Source of the DNA: Hyphomicrobiales bacterium
GTDB lineage: Bacteria > Pseudomonadota > Alphaproteobacteria > Rhizobiales > Rhizobiaceae
Length of the DNA: 35,323 bases
Reading direction: 5' to 3'
Assembly (NCBI GenBank): GCA_017305925.1
Contig: JAFKJW010000063.1
Location: forward strand, 1-35,323
Shown here: positions 8,248-16,570 of the stretch, one piece after another
Position numbering within the stretch: the first letter of the stretch is position 1
How the letters are laid out: the number at the start of each line of letters is the position of its first letter
The notes under the pieces: generated by a model
The model's database searches: none
Seen by the model: the letters and a program-made list of their open reading frames with translations, nothing else
Told to the model about the DNA's origin: nothing
Position numbers and translations under genes: made by a program

Positions 8248-8420
8248 GGAAGTCGTCCCGCGAGAGGATTTTTCGGGCCGTGACGTGCAGGCTTTGCCGT
8301 CTATTCGGCGGAAAGCGTTGGCCGGTCCCGTCTCGCGCGGGGAGGCGGCGCGCTTCCCATGCCGGGCTTCCCGGCTTCGGGCGAGACCTAGCGCCGGCTC
8401 CGCGGAGCTTCAAATTAAGG

Positions 8421-8451
8421 AAAAATAATTCCGGCAACGCTTGAAGTTGCC
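8421..8451 (-). terminator. Probable intrinsic terminator of crcB
   Basis: On the minus strand GGCAAC and GTTGCC (8446-8451 and 8433-8438) form a stem with a seven-base loop. After four further bases there is a T-rich run (ATTATTTTT). It lies 26 bases past the crcB stop. Confidence 0.6.
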
Positions 8452-8477
8452 ACAATTCGCCCCAGCGCGAACACGCC

Positions 8478-8909
8478 TCAGGCCTCTTCCTCGATGGCGA
8501 GCTGCGCGATCTGGGTGGCGCCGCCGTTCATGCGGGCCGCCAGCGCATGGCCGAGCGCGACCGCGCAAAGGCACAGCACCACGGAGGCGCCGATATTGAC
8601 CATGGCGCGCGTGACGGCGCCGGCGCGCAGGAGATCCAGCGTTTGCAGGCTGAAGGAAGAAAAGGTCGTGTAGCCGCCGCAAAACCCCACCATGACGAAG
8701 AGGCGCAGGTTCTCCGGGACCGGATACTTGCCGCTGGCGAGCGTCAGCGTCCCGAAGAAGGCGATGAGGAACGAGCCCGCTATGTTGATGATGATCGTGC
8801 CCCAGGGCAGATCCCGGCTGATCGGCAGCGCCCAGACGGACATGGCGTAGCGGGCGAGCGTTCCGAGCGCCCCGCCGATCATGACGATGATGCAGGTGGT
8901 GAAAGACAT
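8478..8909 (-). CDS. crcB: Fluoride ion channel/exporter CrcB (Fluc)
   Basis: A 143-residue four-helix membrane protein that works as an antiparallel dimer and lets fluoride leave the cell. Family motifs are intact: [10 protein letters not shown] at 12-21, pore asparagine N42 in NIAGSF, and the [13 protein letters not shown] segment at 75-87 holding the 'Phe-box' residues F83 and F86. A short acidic tail (AIEEEA) ends the protein. GGAG lies nine bases before ATG 8909. The gene is preceded by a fluoride riboswitch and terminator hairpin (8941-9046), which independently supports the fluoride role. It is a single-gene unit, with its own terminator at 8421-8451. Confidence 0.97.
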   Translation of the reverse strand: MSFTTCIIVMIGGALGTLARYAMSVWALPISRDLPWGTIIINIAGSFLIAFFGTLTLASGKYPVPENLRLFVMVGFCGGYTTFSSFSLQTLDLLRAGAVTRAMVNIGASVVLCLCAVALGHALAARMNGGATQIAQLAIEEEA

Positions 8910-8940
8910 GCTCGCGGTCTCCGTTCGGCGGCGAGCATGA

Positions 8941-8963
8941 AAAGCCCGCCGGGAAGGCGGGTT
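8941..8963 (-). terminator. Riboswitch-controlled terminator in crcB leader
   Basis: On the minus strand CCCGCC (8956-8961) and GGCGGG (8945-8950) form a stem with loop TTCCC, followed at once by CTTTT. It lies between the fluoride aptamer and the crcB start. Such hairpins are the usual off-switch: terminated without fluoride, read through when the aptamer binds fluoride. Confidence 0.75.
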
Positions 8964-8995
8964 TCCAGAACAGATTCCCGCCGCAGTTTCGTTGC

Positions 8996-9046
8996 GTCAG
9001 GAGTCATCAGCCCTTTCGGGCAGTTGTCGGGGAACTCCATCCCCAT
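8996..9046 (-). promoter_or_regulatory. Fluoride riboswitch (crcB RNA motif)
   Basis: The minus strand reads GGGGATGGAGTTCCCC (9044-9029), then GACAACTGCCCGAAAGGGC, then TGATGACTCCTGAC. This fits the crcB RNA consensus in order: outer stem GGGG/CCCC, conserved GATGG-AGTT, hairpin TGCCC-GAAA-GGGC (9022-9010) and the conserved CTGATGACTCCT, whose ACTCC (9004-9000) pairs back to GGAGT (9038-9034). It precedes crcB in the same orientation with a terminator between. The aptamer senses fluoride through Mg2+ ions; the terminator arrangement suggests transcriptional control. Confidence 0.95.
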
Positions 9047-9054
9047 CGCAGTCA

Positions 9055-9083
9055 CATCTAGCGCCCGTCCGGCCAGGATGCAA
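9055..9083 (-). promoter_or_regulatory. Candidate promoter of the crcB transcript
   Basis: On the minus strand TTGCAT (9083-9078) and TAGATG (9060-9055) are spaced by 17 bases. Transcription would begin a few bases before the first aptamer stem at 9044, as expected for a riboswitch leader. The boxes are only moderate matches to sigma-70 consensus. Confidence 0.5.
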
Positions 9084-9181
9084 CAGAACGGCGGGGGCAA
9101 TCGCCCTCGGCGCATCCCTGCGGCCTTTGATTGCGCCGCTTCTGCACCTATTCTTCGGCCCGTCATGCGGATGGGACGACA

Positions 9182-10963
9182 ATGAGCGGCAGGCGGCTTT
9201 TTCTGGATGTCCGGGCCTCGGCGACGGGCGTCGCCTGGGAGCACCGGCTGGACGACCGGCAGGACCGGGCCGCCCTTGCCATCGCGCAGACCCACGGCGT
9301 TCCCGATATCGTGGCGCGCGTGCTGGCCGGCCGCGGCGTCGGCGTCGAGGAGACGCCGAAATTCCTCGACCCGACCATCCGCGACCTGATGCCGGATCCG
9401 GCTTCGCTGACCGACATGGAAGCCGCCGCCAACCGGCTCGCCGACGCCGTCACGCGCAAGGAGAAAGTCGCGATCTTCGGCGATTACGACGTGGACGGCG
9501 CGGCCTCTTCCGCACTTCTCGCCCGCTTCCTCGCCCATTACGGCGTGCAGTCCGAGATCTACATCCCCGACCGCATCTTTGAAGGCTACGGCCCCAATCC
9601 CGACGCGATGCGCGAGCTCGTCGCGCGCGGTGCGGCGCTGATCGTCACGGTCGATTGCGGCACCAACAGCGCAGCGTCGATCGCGGCCGCCCGCGAGGCG
9701 GGCGCGGACGTGGTCGTGCTCGACCACCATCAGGTCGGCGGCGCGCTGCCGCAGGCCTCGGCCGTCGTCAATCCGAACCGCGAGGACGACCTGTCGGGGC
9801 AGGGGCATCTGTGCGCCGCCGGCGTGGTGTTTCTGGCGCTCGTCCAGACGGCGCGCGTGCTGAGGGCGCGGCTGCCCTCCGTGCCCGGCCCGGATCTGCT
9901 CGGATATCTCGACCTCGTGGCGCTGGCGACGGTCTGCGACGTGGTGCCGCTCGTCGGCCTCAACCGCGCCTTCGTCGTCAAGGGGCTGCTCGCCATACGC
10001 CGGCAGGAGAATCCAGGGCTCGCCGCGCTCGCCCGCACCGCGCGTATCGGCGAGCCGATCAGCAGCTTCCATCTGGCGTTCCTGATCGGGCCGCGCATCA
10101 ATGCCGGCGGCCGTATCGGCGACGCCGCCCTCGGCAGCCGCCTCTTGGCCGGCAACGATCCCGTCGAGGCCCAGAAGATCGCGGAAACGCTCGACCGGCT
10201 CAACCAGGAGCGGCAGGTGATGGAGGCGCGCATGCTGGCCAAAGCGCGCGCCGAGGCCGATGCCGAGCTTGCCGGAGGAGACGGCCCCGGCGTGCTGGTC
10301 ACGGCGCGCGACGAGTGGCATCCGGGCGTCGTCGGCCTTCTGGCGTCCCGCCTCAAGGACCATGCGCGGCGGCCGGCCTTCGCCATCGCCTTCAACGCCA
10401 ACGGCACCGGCACGGGCTCCGGGCGGTCGATCCCGGGCCTCGACCTCGGCCGGCTGGTGCGGGACGCCGTGGCCGAGGGGCTGCTCGTCAAGGGCGGCGG
10501 CCACGCCATGGCGGCCGGCATCACGGTGGAGCGCGCCAAGCTCGGCGCGCTCAGGGCCTTCTTCGAGGAGCGGGCGGCAGCCGCGGTGACGCGGCTGCGC
10601 GGCGAGACCGCGCTGACGATCGACGCCGCGGTCGCGGCGGAGGGGATGAACGAGGCGCTGCTGGACTCTTTGGAGGCCGCCGGTCCCTATGGAGCGGGGC
10701 ACGTTGCGCCCGTCTTCGTGGCCCCGCGCCACCGCATCCTCGACGCGCGGGTGGTCGGCGCCAACCATCTGCGCGTCGAACTGCGCTCCGAAACCGGAGG
10801 GCGCGTCTCCGCCATGGCGTTCCGGGCGGCGGACACGGCGCTCGGCGACTTCCTGCTGAAGAACCACGGCGCCGCCATCCACGCCGCCGGCAACCTGTCG
10901 TCGAACTGGTGGAACGGCGCGCGCAGCGTGCAGTTCAGGCTGGTCGACGCCGCTCTCGCCTGA
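9182..10963 (+). CDS. recJ: Single-stranded-DNA-specific exonuclease RecJ
   Basis: A 593-residue cytoplasmic 5'-3' single-strand DNA exonuclease used in recombinational and mismatch repair. DHH-domain metal ligands are visible: DYDVDG at 101-106, D158 in VDCG, and DHH at 181-183. A later GPRINAGGRIGD segment and the DHHA1 domain with VKGGGHAMAAG follow, and a C-terminal OB-like domain ends in SSNWWNGARSVQFRLVD. Length fits the family (about 570-600). The start is ATG 9182 (MSGRRLFLDV, the usual alphaproteobacterial N-terminus); the open frame reaches back to 9131. The crcB promoter points away from it within a 272-base divergent region. Confidence 0.95.
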   Translation: MSGRRLFLDVRASATGVAWEHRLDDRQDRAALAIAQTHGVPDIVARVLAGRGVGVEETPKFLDPTIRDLMPDPASLTDMEAAANRLADAVTRKEKVAIFGDYDVDGAASSALLARFLAHYGVQSEIYIPDRIFEGYGPNPDAMRELVARGAALIVTVDCGTNSAASIAAAREAGADVVVLDHHQVGGALPQASAVVNPNREDDLSGQGHLCAAGVVFLALVQTARVLRARLPSVPGPDLLGYLDLVALATVCDVVPLVGLNRAFVVKGLLAIRRQENPGLAALARTARIGEPISSFHLAFLIGPRINAGGRIGDAALGSRLLAGNDPVEAQKIAETLDRLNQERQVMEARMLAKARAEADAELAGGDGPGVLVTARDEWHPGVVGLLASRLKDHARRPAFAIAFNANGTGTGSGRSIPGLDLGRLVRDAVAEGLLVKGGGHAMAAGITVERAKLGALRAFFEERAAAAVTRLRGETALTIDAAVAAEGMNEALLDSLEAAGPYGAGHVAPVFVAPRHRILDARVVGANHLRVELRSETGGRVSAMAFRAADTALGDFLLKNHGAAIHAAGNLSSNWWNGARSVQFRLVDAALA

Positions 10964-11015
10964 GCCTGGAAGCCATTTTATATCGACGGTTCTGATATTT
11001 GGCTCACGTCTTTGA

Positions 11016-11147
11016 TGCGTTCTTCGAGGCTCGCTCCGCTCCCGCCTCAGAATGAGGACGGTTGGCGCTTCGGCTCTCACTCTGAGAAGACGGGCGCCCC
11101 ACGATCCTCATCCTGAGGCGGGAGCGGAGCGAGCCTCGAAGAACGCA
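11016..11147. repeat. Palindromic intergenic repeat, second family
   Basis: Arms of 43 bases (11016-11058 and 11105-11147) are near-perfect inverted copies (TGCGTTCTTCGAGGCTCGCT at the left end) around a 46-base centre. They differ at the inner CAGAATGAGG/CCTCATCCTG position. The element lies between the convergent ends of recJ and the patatin-like gene, where its hairpin could end both transcripts. Similar elements are widespread in Mesorhizobium-type genomes; this is from memory, not a search. Confidence 0.85.
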
Positions 11148-11184
11148 CCGGAAAACGCCATTTTCGCCACGCGCTCGCGCTTTC

Positions 11185-12162
11185 CTAGCTTCCGGCGATC
11201 GCCTGCATGCCCTGGAGCTCGGCGATGTGCGCCATGGTGGTCTCGTAGCCGATGCGGATCGATTCCTCGGCACGGTGGAACTCGGTCAGCCCGACATGGC
11301 TGAGCTTCGGGTTGATCGACAGGTCGGGCGGGTCGCCGGCGAGCCGGGCGCGCGCGATGCGGTCCTGGATGATGTTGAAGGCCTCGACCATGACGCCGGT
11401 GATGCCGAGGCGCGATTCACGGTTGGCGCTCTCGCGGCCCAGATAGCCCCGCGGCGGCGCGTCGTGCTGGACGACCAGCTCGTCGCCGGCGCTGTGCTTG
11501 ACGACGGCGGCGCGGCCGAACAGGTCGTAATGCAGGTTGACGGCGATGACCAGCGGCTGCTCGTAGGCGCGGCAGACCGAGACGGGCACCGGATTGACCA
11601 GCGCGCCGTCGACGAGGATGCGCTGGTTGCAGGGCACCGGCTCGAACACGCCGGGCAGCGCGTAGGAGGCGCGCATGGCGGTGATCAGCGAGCCGCTCGA
11701 CAGCCAGATCTCGTGGCCGGTGCGGATCTCCGTCGCCACCGCCACATAGGGCTTCGGCAGGTCCTCGATGTGCACGCCGTTCAAATGTTCCTGCATGCGC
11801 TGCGTCAGCTTCATGCCGCCGAGCAGGCCGGCGCCGCCGAGATGGAAGTCGAGCAGCCCGAAGATCCGCCGCTTGGTCAGGCCGCGGGCGAATTCCTCCA
11901 GCGCGTCGAGCTTGCCGGCGAGGTAGCAGCCGCCGACCAGCGCGCCGATGGAGGTTCCGGCGATCATGTCGATCTCGATCCCGGCCTCGTCCAGCGCCCT
12001 GAGCACCCCGATATGGGCCCAGCCGCGCGCCACGCCGCCACCGAGCGCCAGCGCGATGCCGGATTTCCGGGCCGGTGCTTCGGGCACCGCCCCGCCTATC
12101 GAGGAAAGATCCTGAACCTCACGCACGCTGCCCCTGCCACGTCCCGACGCCCAATGGAGCAT
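11185..12162 (-). CDS. Patatin-like phospholipase (RssA/NTE-type)
   Basis: A 325-residue patatin-fold serine hydrolase. The oxyanion loop is GGGVARGWAHIG (41-52), the nucleophile elbow GTSIG contains S71, and the catalytic aspartate is D185 in VDGALVNP, so the Ser-Asp dyad is intact. The family releases fatty acids from phospholipids or lysophospholipids; the bacterial RssA-type group to which this belongs has no settled substrate. There is no signal peptide, so it should act in the cytoplasm. Two starts compete. ATG 12177 has GGGAGG touching it, too close for use, whereas ATG 12162 has GGAGG five bases away, so I take 12162. It lies 106 bases after purB on the same strand. Confidence 0.88.
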   Translation of the reverse strand: MLHWASGRGRGSVREVQDLSSIGGAVPEAPARKSGIALALGGGVARGWAHIGVLRALDEAGIEIDMIAGTSIGALVGGCYLAGKLDALEEFARGLTKRRIFGLLDFHLGGAGLLGGMKLTQRMQEHLNGVHIEDLPKPYVAVATEIRTGHEIWLSSGSLITAMRASYALPGVFEPVPCNQRILVDGALVNPVPVSVCRAYEQPLVIAVNLHYDLFGRAAVVKHSAGDELVVQHDAPPRGYLGRESANRESRLGITGVMVEAFNIIQDRIARARLAGDPPDLSINPKLSHVGLTEFHRAEESIRIGYETTMAHIAELQGMQAIAGS

Positions 12163-12267
12163 CCCAGCCTCCGTCATCCTCCCATGTCAAGCATATAGGG
12201 ACGACGTGTCGAAAGAGTGAATCCTTGGGCGGGCCTCGGAAAGCGCCCGGAACGATCGCGTAATGCG

Positions 12268-13596
12268 TTACGCCCCCGGCCCCTCCCGCCAGGCTTTCCC
12301 GAACACCCTGTCGAAAATCGTGTCGACATGCTTCGTGTGGTAGCCGAGATCGAATTTTTCCCGAATCTCGGCCTCGGAAAGCGCTGCGCGCACATCCTTG
12401 TCGGCCAGAAGTTCTTCCAGGAAATCCTTGCCTTCCCGCCAGACCTTCATGGCGTTGCGCTGCACCAGACGGTAGGCGTCCTCTCGCGACACGCCGGCCT
12501 GCGTCAGCGCCAGCAGCACGCGCTGCGAGTGGACGAGGCCGCGGAACCTGTTCAGGTTCTTCTCCATGTTCTCCGGGTAGACGACGAGCTTCTCCACCAC
12601 GCCGGTCAGCCGCGCCAGGGCGAAGTCGAGCGTGATCGTCGCGTCCGGGCCGATCATCCGCTCGACCGAGGAATGCGAGATGTCGCGCTCGTGCCAGAGC
12701 GCCACGTCCTCCATGGCCGGCAGCGCGAAGGCGCGCACCATGCGGGCGAGCCCCGTCAGGTTCTCGGTCAGCACCGGATTGCGCTTGTGCGGCATGGCCG
12801 AGGAACCCTTCTGGCCGGGCGCAAAATATTCCTCAGCCTCCAGCACCTCGGTGCGCTGGAGATGCCGGATCTCGATCGCCAGCCGCTCCATGCAGGAGGC
12901 GATGACGCCGAGCGTCGCGAAGAACATGGCATGGCGGTCGCGCGGGATCACCTGCGTGGAGACGGGCTCCGGCGTCAGGCCGAGCTTCTTGGCCACGTGC
13001 TCTTCCACATAAGGGTCGATATTGGCGAAGGTGCCGACCGCGCCCGAAATGGCGCAGGTGGAGATCTCCTCGCGCGCCGCGACGAGCCGCGCGCGGCAGC
13101 GGGAGAACTCCGCATGGGCCTGCGCCAGCTTGACGCCGAAGGTGGTCGGCTCGGCATGGATGCCGTGGCTGCGGCCGATCGTGACCGTGTCCTTGTGCTC
13201 GAGGGCGCGTTTCTTCAGCGCGGCGAGCAGCGCGTCGATGTCGGCGAGCAGGATGTCGCTGGCGCGCCGCAACTGCACGGCAAGACAGGTGTCGAGCACG
13301 TCGGACGAGGTCATGCCCTGGTGGATGAAGCGGGCGTCCGGGCCGACGAACTCGGCCAGATGCGTCAGGAAGGCGATGACGTCATGCTTGGTCTCCCGCT
13401 CGATCTCGTCGATGCGCGCGACGTCGAATGTCGCCGTGCCGCCCTTTTCCCAGATGGTTTTCGCGGCCTCCTTCGGGATCACGCCGAGCTCGGCCAGCGC
13501 ATCGCAGGCATGCGCCTCGATCTCGAACCAGATGCGGAAGCGGGTTTCGGGCGACCAGATGGCGACCATGTCGGGCCGCGAATAACGGGGGATCAT
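12268..13596 (-). CDS. purB: Adenylosuccinate lyase
   Basis: A 442-residue cytoplasmic enzyme of the fumarase/aspartase superfamily. It releases fumarate from SAICAR and from adenylosuccinate, so it serves twice in purine synthesis. Signature GSSAMPHKRNP at 264-274 holds the mobile catalytic serine loop; the general-acid histidine is in GRSHGIHAEP at 141-150; TSSDVLDT at 96-103 is also conserved. Length fits the B. subtilis-type enzyme (about 430). The start ATG 13596 gives the usual MIPRYSRPDMVAIWS N-terminus; the longer open frame upstream is antisense-like noise overlapping the membrane-protein gene. It sits 62 bases downstream of that gene and may be cotranscribed with it. Confidence 0.96.
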   Translation of the reverse strand: MIPRYSRPDMVAIWSPETRFRIWFEIEAHACDALAELGVIPKEAAKTIWEKGGTATFDVARIDEIERETKHDVIAFLTHLAEFVGPDARFIHQGMTSSDVLDTCLAVQLRRASDILLADIDALLAALKKRALEHKDTVTIGRSHGIHAEPTTFGVKLAQAHAEFSRCRARLVAAREEISTCAISGAVGTFANIDPYVEEHVAKKLGLTPEPVSTQVIPRDRHAMFFATLGVIASCMERLAIEIRHLQRTEVLEAEEYFAPGQKGSSAMPHKRNPVLTENLTGLARMVRAFALPAMEDVALWHERDISHSSVERMIGPDATITLDFALARLTGVVEKLVVYPENMEKNLNRFRGLVHSQRVLLALTQAGVSREDAYRLVQRNAMKVWREGKDFLEELLADKDVRAALSEAEIREKFDLGYHTKHVDTIFDRVFGKAWREGPGA

Positions 13597-13658
13597 CTTT
13601 TTCGGCGGTCCTGGCTGGAGTTTCCGACGCTGCCTCCTAACAGCCCGGGGCGCCGCGT

Positions 13659-14186
13659 TCAACGCGGCAGGCGGGCGAACCAGAGGCTGGCGGCGAACAG
13701 GGCGGCCAGACCGAAGGGCAGGTAGAGGCGCAGGCCGAACAGCGCGAACTGGTAGAGCGCGCCGGCGACGGTGAAAGCGAACTGGATCGCCCAGAGCTTG
13801 GTGAAGGGCGCGTCGTGCCACTGCGCGTAGTAGAGCCGGTAGTCGAAGGCATAGAGCGCCGCCGTCAGGCCGATGGTGCCGCAGGCGAGCGACAGGAAGA
13901 AGGCCGCGAAGGCCGCACTCGCCGGCTTGCCCCGGGAGAGGAGCCGCGCCAGCCCGAAGGCCGGAGCAAAGGCGAGCGCGCCGCCGGCAAGGAAGACGAG
14001 GATCACCTGCCGGGCCTCGTCGTCGGCCTGCCAGCCCTGCGCATAAAGGCTCCAGCCGGCGCAGAGCGCGGCGGCGAGGCTCCACAGAACCGTCCCGCCG
14101 GCGGCAAGACCGAGCGCACTGCCCAGGCCGCGGAGGCGGGCGTTCCGCGCGGCGCCGCTGCCTTGCGCGGCCGGCCGGGTGGGCAT
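13659..14186 (-). CDS. Four-helix membrane protein of unknown function
   Basis: I do not recognise this 175-residue protein. From ATG 14186 (MPTRPAAQGSG) it has a short basic N-terminus and about four hydrophobic helices at residues 24-45, 58-77, 89-109 and 130-170, with little outside the membrane. An aromatic segment, YAFDYRLYYAQWHDAPFTKLWAIQ, between helices 3 and 4 may lie at the periplasmic face. Codon use is like that of its neighbours. The frame is open back to 14282, but the extra residues are Pro/Arg-rich and unlikely. It precedes purB by 62 bases; the two need not share a function. No ribosome site stands out. Confidence 0.65.
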   Translation of the reverse strand: MPTRPAAQGSGAARNARLRGLGSALGLAAGGTVLWSLAAALCAGWSLYAQGWQADDEARQVILVFLAGGALAFAPAFGLARLLSRGKPASAAFAAFFLSLACGTIGLTAALYAFDYRLYYAQWHDAPFTKLWAIQFAFTVAGALYQFALFGLRLYLPFGLAALFAASLWFARLPR

Positions 14187-14350
14187 GTCGGGGCGGGAGA
14201 GCGAAAAATGGGCCAAGTCGCGCCGATCGTGCTCGCGCGGGAATGGGGACGCCCGTCCCGCTGCGTGTTGGAACGGCGGCACTCTAGCGCGCTGCGGTCA
14301 CCGCAACGTAAAGACCGCAGCGGCGAGCGCCGGCGGGAGGCCGACGGCCG

Positions 14351-15355
14351 TCAGAGCGACGACCACGCGGGAAGCCGGTCGCCGGCCTCCGGCGTGGCGC
14401 GGAACACGCCGCGCGCGATGGCGCGGGCCATGGTGGCGCCGGCGGCGGCATAGAGCTCGAGGGCCGCTGCCGGATCCGGCGCGATGCCGCTTCGCCCCGT
14501 CGCCAGGGCGAAGACGAGGTCGCCGTCGAAAGGCGTGTGGCTGGGCCACATGGCGCGTGCGAAACCGTCATGCGCGGCGATGGCGAGCCGCTTGGCCGCC
14601 GCCTTGGTCAGCACCGCGTCGGTGGCGATCACGGCGATCGTAGTGTTTTCGACGGGGCTTGGGCGGTGGCCCTTGAGCACGATATCCTGGCAGCCGGGCG
14701 GCAGCGGATGGGGGAAGCCCAGCCCGCCGAACTCGTCGCCGATCTCCCACGGCGCGGCCCAGAAATGCCGCGACGGGCCGACCGTGGCCGAGCCGACGCC
14801 GTTGGCGGCGGCCAGCGCGCCGACCGTGACGCCGCTGGCCAGCACCGTGGAGGCGGAGCCCAGCCCGCCCTTCAGCCCTGCCGTGGTGGCGCCGGTGCCG
14901 GCGCCCGTGCTGCCCAGCGAAAAGTCCGCCGCGGCGGCTTTCGCCGCCGCATAGCCGAGCTCGCGGTAGGGCGAATAGCGGCCCCAGTCCTTGTCGCCGC
15001 CATTGACGAGATCGAACAGGATGGCCGCCGGCACGATCGGCACGACATGGCCGAAGGCGTCGAAGCCGATCCCGTCCTCGCGCAGGGCGGCCTGCGCGCC
15101 GGACGCCGCGTCGAGCCCGAAGGCGGAGCCGCCCGACAACACCACCGCGTTGATGCCCTCGACTAGGTTGTGCGGCTCCAGCATGTCGGTCTCCCGGGTG
15201 CCCGGCGCGCCCCCGAGCACCTGCACGCCGGCGACGGTCGGCTCCTCGCAGACGACGGCGGTGACGCCGGATTTCAGCCGCGCGTCGCCGGCATTGCCGA
15301 CCGACAGGCCGGCGACGTCGGTGATCAGGTTGCGGGGACCTGTGCGAAAGCTCAT
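14351..15355 (-). CDS. P1-family Ntn hydrolase (DmpA/NylC-like peptidase or amidase)
   Basis: A 334-residue member of peptidase family S58/P1 (DmpA, BapA, NylC). Conserved N-terminal features are NLITDVAGLSVGNA (9-22) and LSGGSAFGLDAASG (73-86). These enzymes cut themselves to expose an N-terminal nucleophile; here VENTTIAVIATDA (235-247) matches the NylC-type Asn|Thr site, so cleavage is expected between N237 and T238 to give subunits of about 24 and 10 kDa. Family activities include D-aminopeptidase, beta-aminopeptidase and nylon-oligomer amidase; the natural substrate is unknown. There is no signal peptide. ATG 15355 overlaps the stop of an upstream ABC binding-protein gene by four bases, suggesting that uptake and hydrolysis of the same compound are linked. 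Confidence 0.88.
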   Translation of the reverse strand: MSFRTGPRNLITDVAGLSVGNAGDARLKSGVTAVVCEEPTVAGVQVLGGAPGTRETDMLEPHNLVEGINAVVLSGGSAFGLDAASGAQAALREDGIGFDAFGHVVPIVPAAILFDLVNGGDKDWGRYSPYRELGYAAAKAAAADFSLGSTGAGTGATTAGLKGGLGSASTVLASGVTVGALAAANGVGSATVGPSRHFWAAPWEIGDEFGGLGFPHPLPPGCQDIVLKGHRPSPVENTTIAVIATDAVLTKAAAKRLAIAAHDGFARAMWPSHTPFDGDLVFALATGRSGIAPDPAAALELYAAAGATMARAIARGVFRATPEAGDRLPAWSSL

Positions 15356-16410
15356 GGCGTGGCCTCCGGATGGAACGCGCCGTCCGCGAAACGGAAGAGG
15401 CGATAGGGATTTTGGGCGAGATCGCCCTTGGCGTCGAAACGGATTTCCCCGAGCGCGGTTGCAAAGGTCCCTTCGGCGATCGTCTGCGCCACGCTCTTTC
15501 CCGTATCCGCCGCCTGCCTGATGGCCGCCGCGGCGATCTGCACCGCGGCATAGGCGGGAAGCGCATAGCCTTCGGGCTCGGCGCCCCTGGCGCGGATGGC
15601 TTCGACGGCTGATTTGTCTGCGACGTCGGCCCATTCCGGCAGGGCGATCATCAGCGTGCCGTCGGGCAGGGTCGGATCGCCGGGCGCGCCGCGCAGCGTC
15701 TCGCCGCCCGCGATGGTCAGCGGCACGCCGAGCTTTGCGGCGTCGCGGCCCATGATCGCGGCGTCGCCGAGGTCGCCGCCGACGAAGACGCGGGTGGCGC
15801 CGGCCTTGCGCAGCCGCCCGACCAGCGCGATCTGGTTGTCCATCTCGGGGCGATAGGTGTCCACGAAGACCGGCTTCAGCGCCACGAGCTCGGCGGCGGC
15901 GCGGAACGTCTCGGCCATTTCCCGGCCGTAGATCGTCCCGTCGTCCACGATGGCGAAGAGGTCGTCGCGCCAAAGCTTCGTCAGGATCGCCGCCGCCGCA
16001 TTGCGCTCGGCGTCGGCGCGCGGCCCCGCGCGGAACACCGGCCAGCCGGTCTTGTCGCGGCGGTCTGTCAGGCTGTCGGCGCGCACGCCGACCGCGACGA
16101 CCGGGATGCCGGCCGCCTTGAGGATGGGCAGCGCCGCCTCGATCGCCTCGGTGCAGAGATAGCCGACCGCCACGGACACCTTCGCATCGACGAACTGGTT
16201 GGCGACCGCCGCGCCGCCCTCCTTCGTGCAGGCGTCGTCGCCCAGGCTGACCGGGATGCCCGCTTCCGCCGCAAGAGCGCCGTCGCGCATCTGCGCGCCG
16301 AGGATCGTGGAAGGGCCGCTCAGCGGGGCGGACAGGCCGATGCCGTCGGCAATCGCGCCGCCGCAGGAGAGCAGCGCGAAAAGGCAGGCGAGGGCGGTTT
16401 TATACGGCAT
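15352..16410 (-). CDS. ABC-type substrate-binding protein, branched-chain/amide type (LivJ-like)
   Basis: A 352-residue type I periplasmic binding protein with a signal peptide (MPYKTALACLFALLSCGGAIADG, cleavage after ADG or IAD). The mature part begins IGLSAPLSGPSTILGAQMRDG, the classic Peripla_BP_6 opening, with AVGYLCTEA and GGDLGDAAIMG typical of the two Rossmann-like lobes. Such proteins bind leucine, urea, short amides or aromatic acids for ABC import. No permease or ATPase is adjacent, so it is an orphan or partners with a distant transporter. The start is placed at ATG 16410 because the signal peptide begins there; no clear ribosome site is present. The stop overlaps the start of the P1-family hydrolase (ATGA). 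Confidence 0.85.
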   Translation of the reverse strand: MPYKTALACLFALLSCGGAIADGIGLSAPLSGPSTILGAQMRDGALAAEAGIPVSLGDDACTKEGGAAVANQFVDAKVSVAVGYLCTEAIEAALPILKAAGIPVVAVGVRADSLTDRRDKTGWPVFRAGPRADAERNAAAAILTKLWRDDLFAIVDDGTIYGREMAETFRAAAELVALKPVFVDTYRPEMDNQIALVGRLRKAGATRVFVGGDLGDAAIMGRDAAKLGVPLTIAGGETLRGAPGDPTLPDGTLMIALPEWADVADKSAVEAIRARGAEPEGYALPAYAAVQIAAAAIRQAADTGKSVAQTIAEGTFATALGEIRFDAKGDLAQNPYRLFRFADGAFHPEATP

Positions 16411-16500
16411 GGGCGAGGAGGCGAGGGGACCGGCCGGGGTACAAAAGGGCTTCCGCGCGAGTGGTAGTGGTTCCGCCGCGCGCATGCAACGGCGCTTCGC

Positions 16501-16529
16501 TTGTGGGGTCGGCCCCCAGTCCGTATATA
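16501..16529 (+). promoter_or_regulatory. Candidate sigma-70 promoter for flavin reductase and cox-like genes
   Basis: TTGTGG (16501-16506) and TATATA (16524-16529) are 17 bases apart, 42 bases before the flavin reductase ATG, in the 160-base divergent region. The match to consensus is moderate and no regulator site is evident. Confidence 0.4.
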
Positions 16530-16570
16530 GCGGAGAACGTCTCTCCTGGAATCCTTGCCGAAGTAATCCC

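Noticed and set aside
6625-8283. 552-codon open frame opposite the DegP-like gene
   Set aside because: Antisense to a protease with an intact triad, signal peptide and PDZ domains.
8879-11080. 733-codon open frame on the minus strand opposite recJ
   Set aside because: It crosses the fluoride riboswitch and lies antisense to an unmistakable RecJ; its composition is low-complexity.
12217-13725. 502-codon plus-strand frame opposite purB
   Set aside because: purB signature and length are clear on the minus strand; the antisense product is His/Arg/Gly-rich noise.
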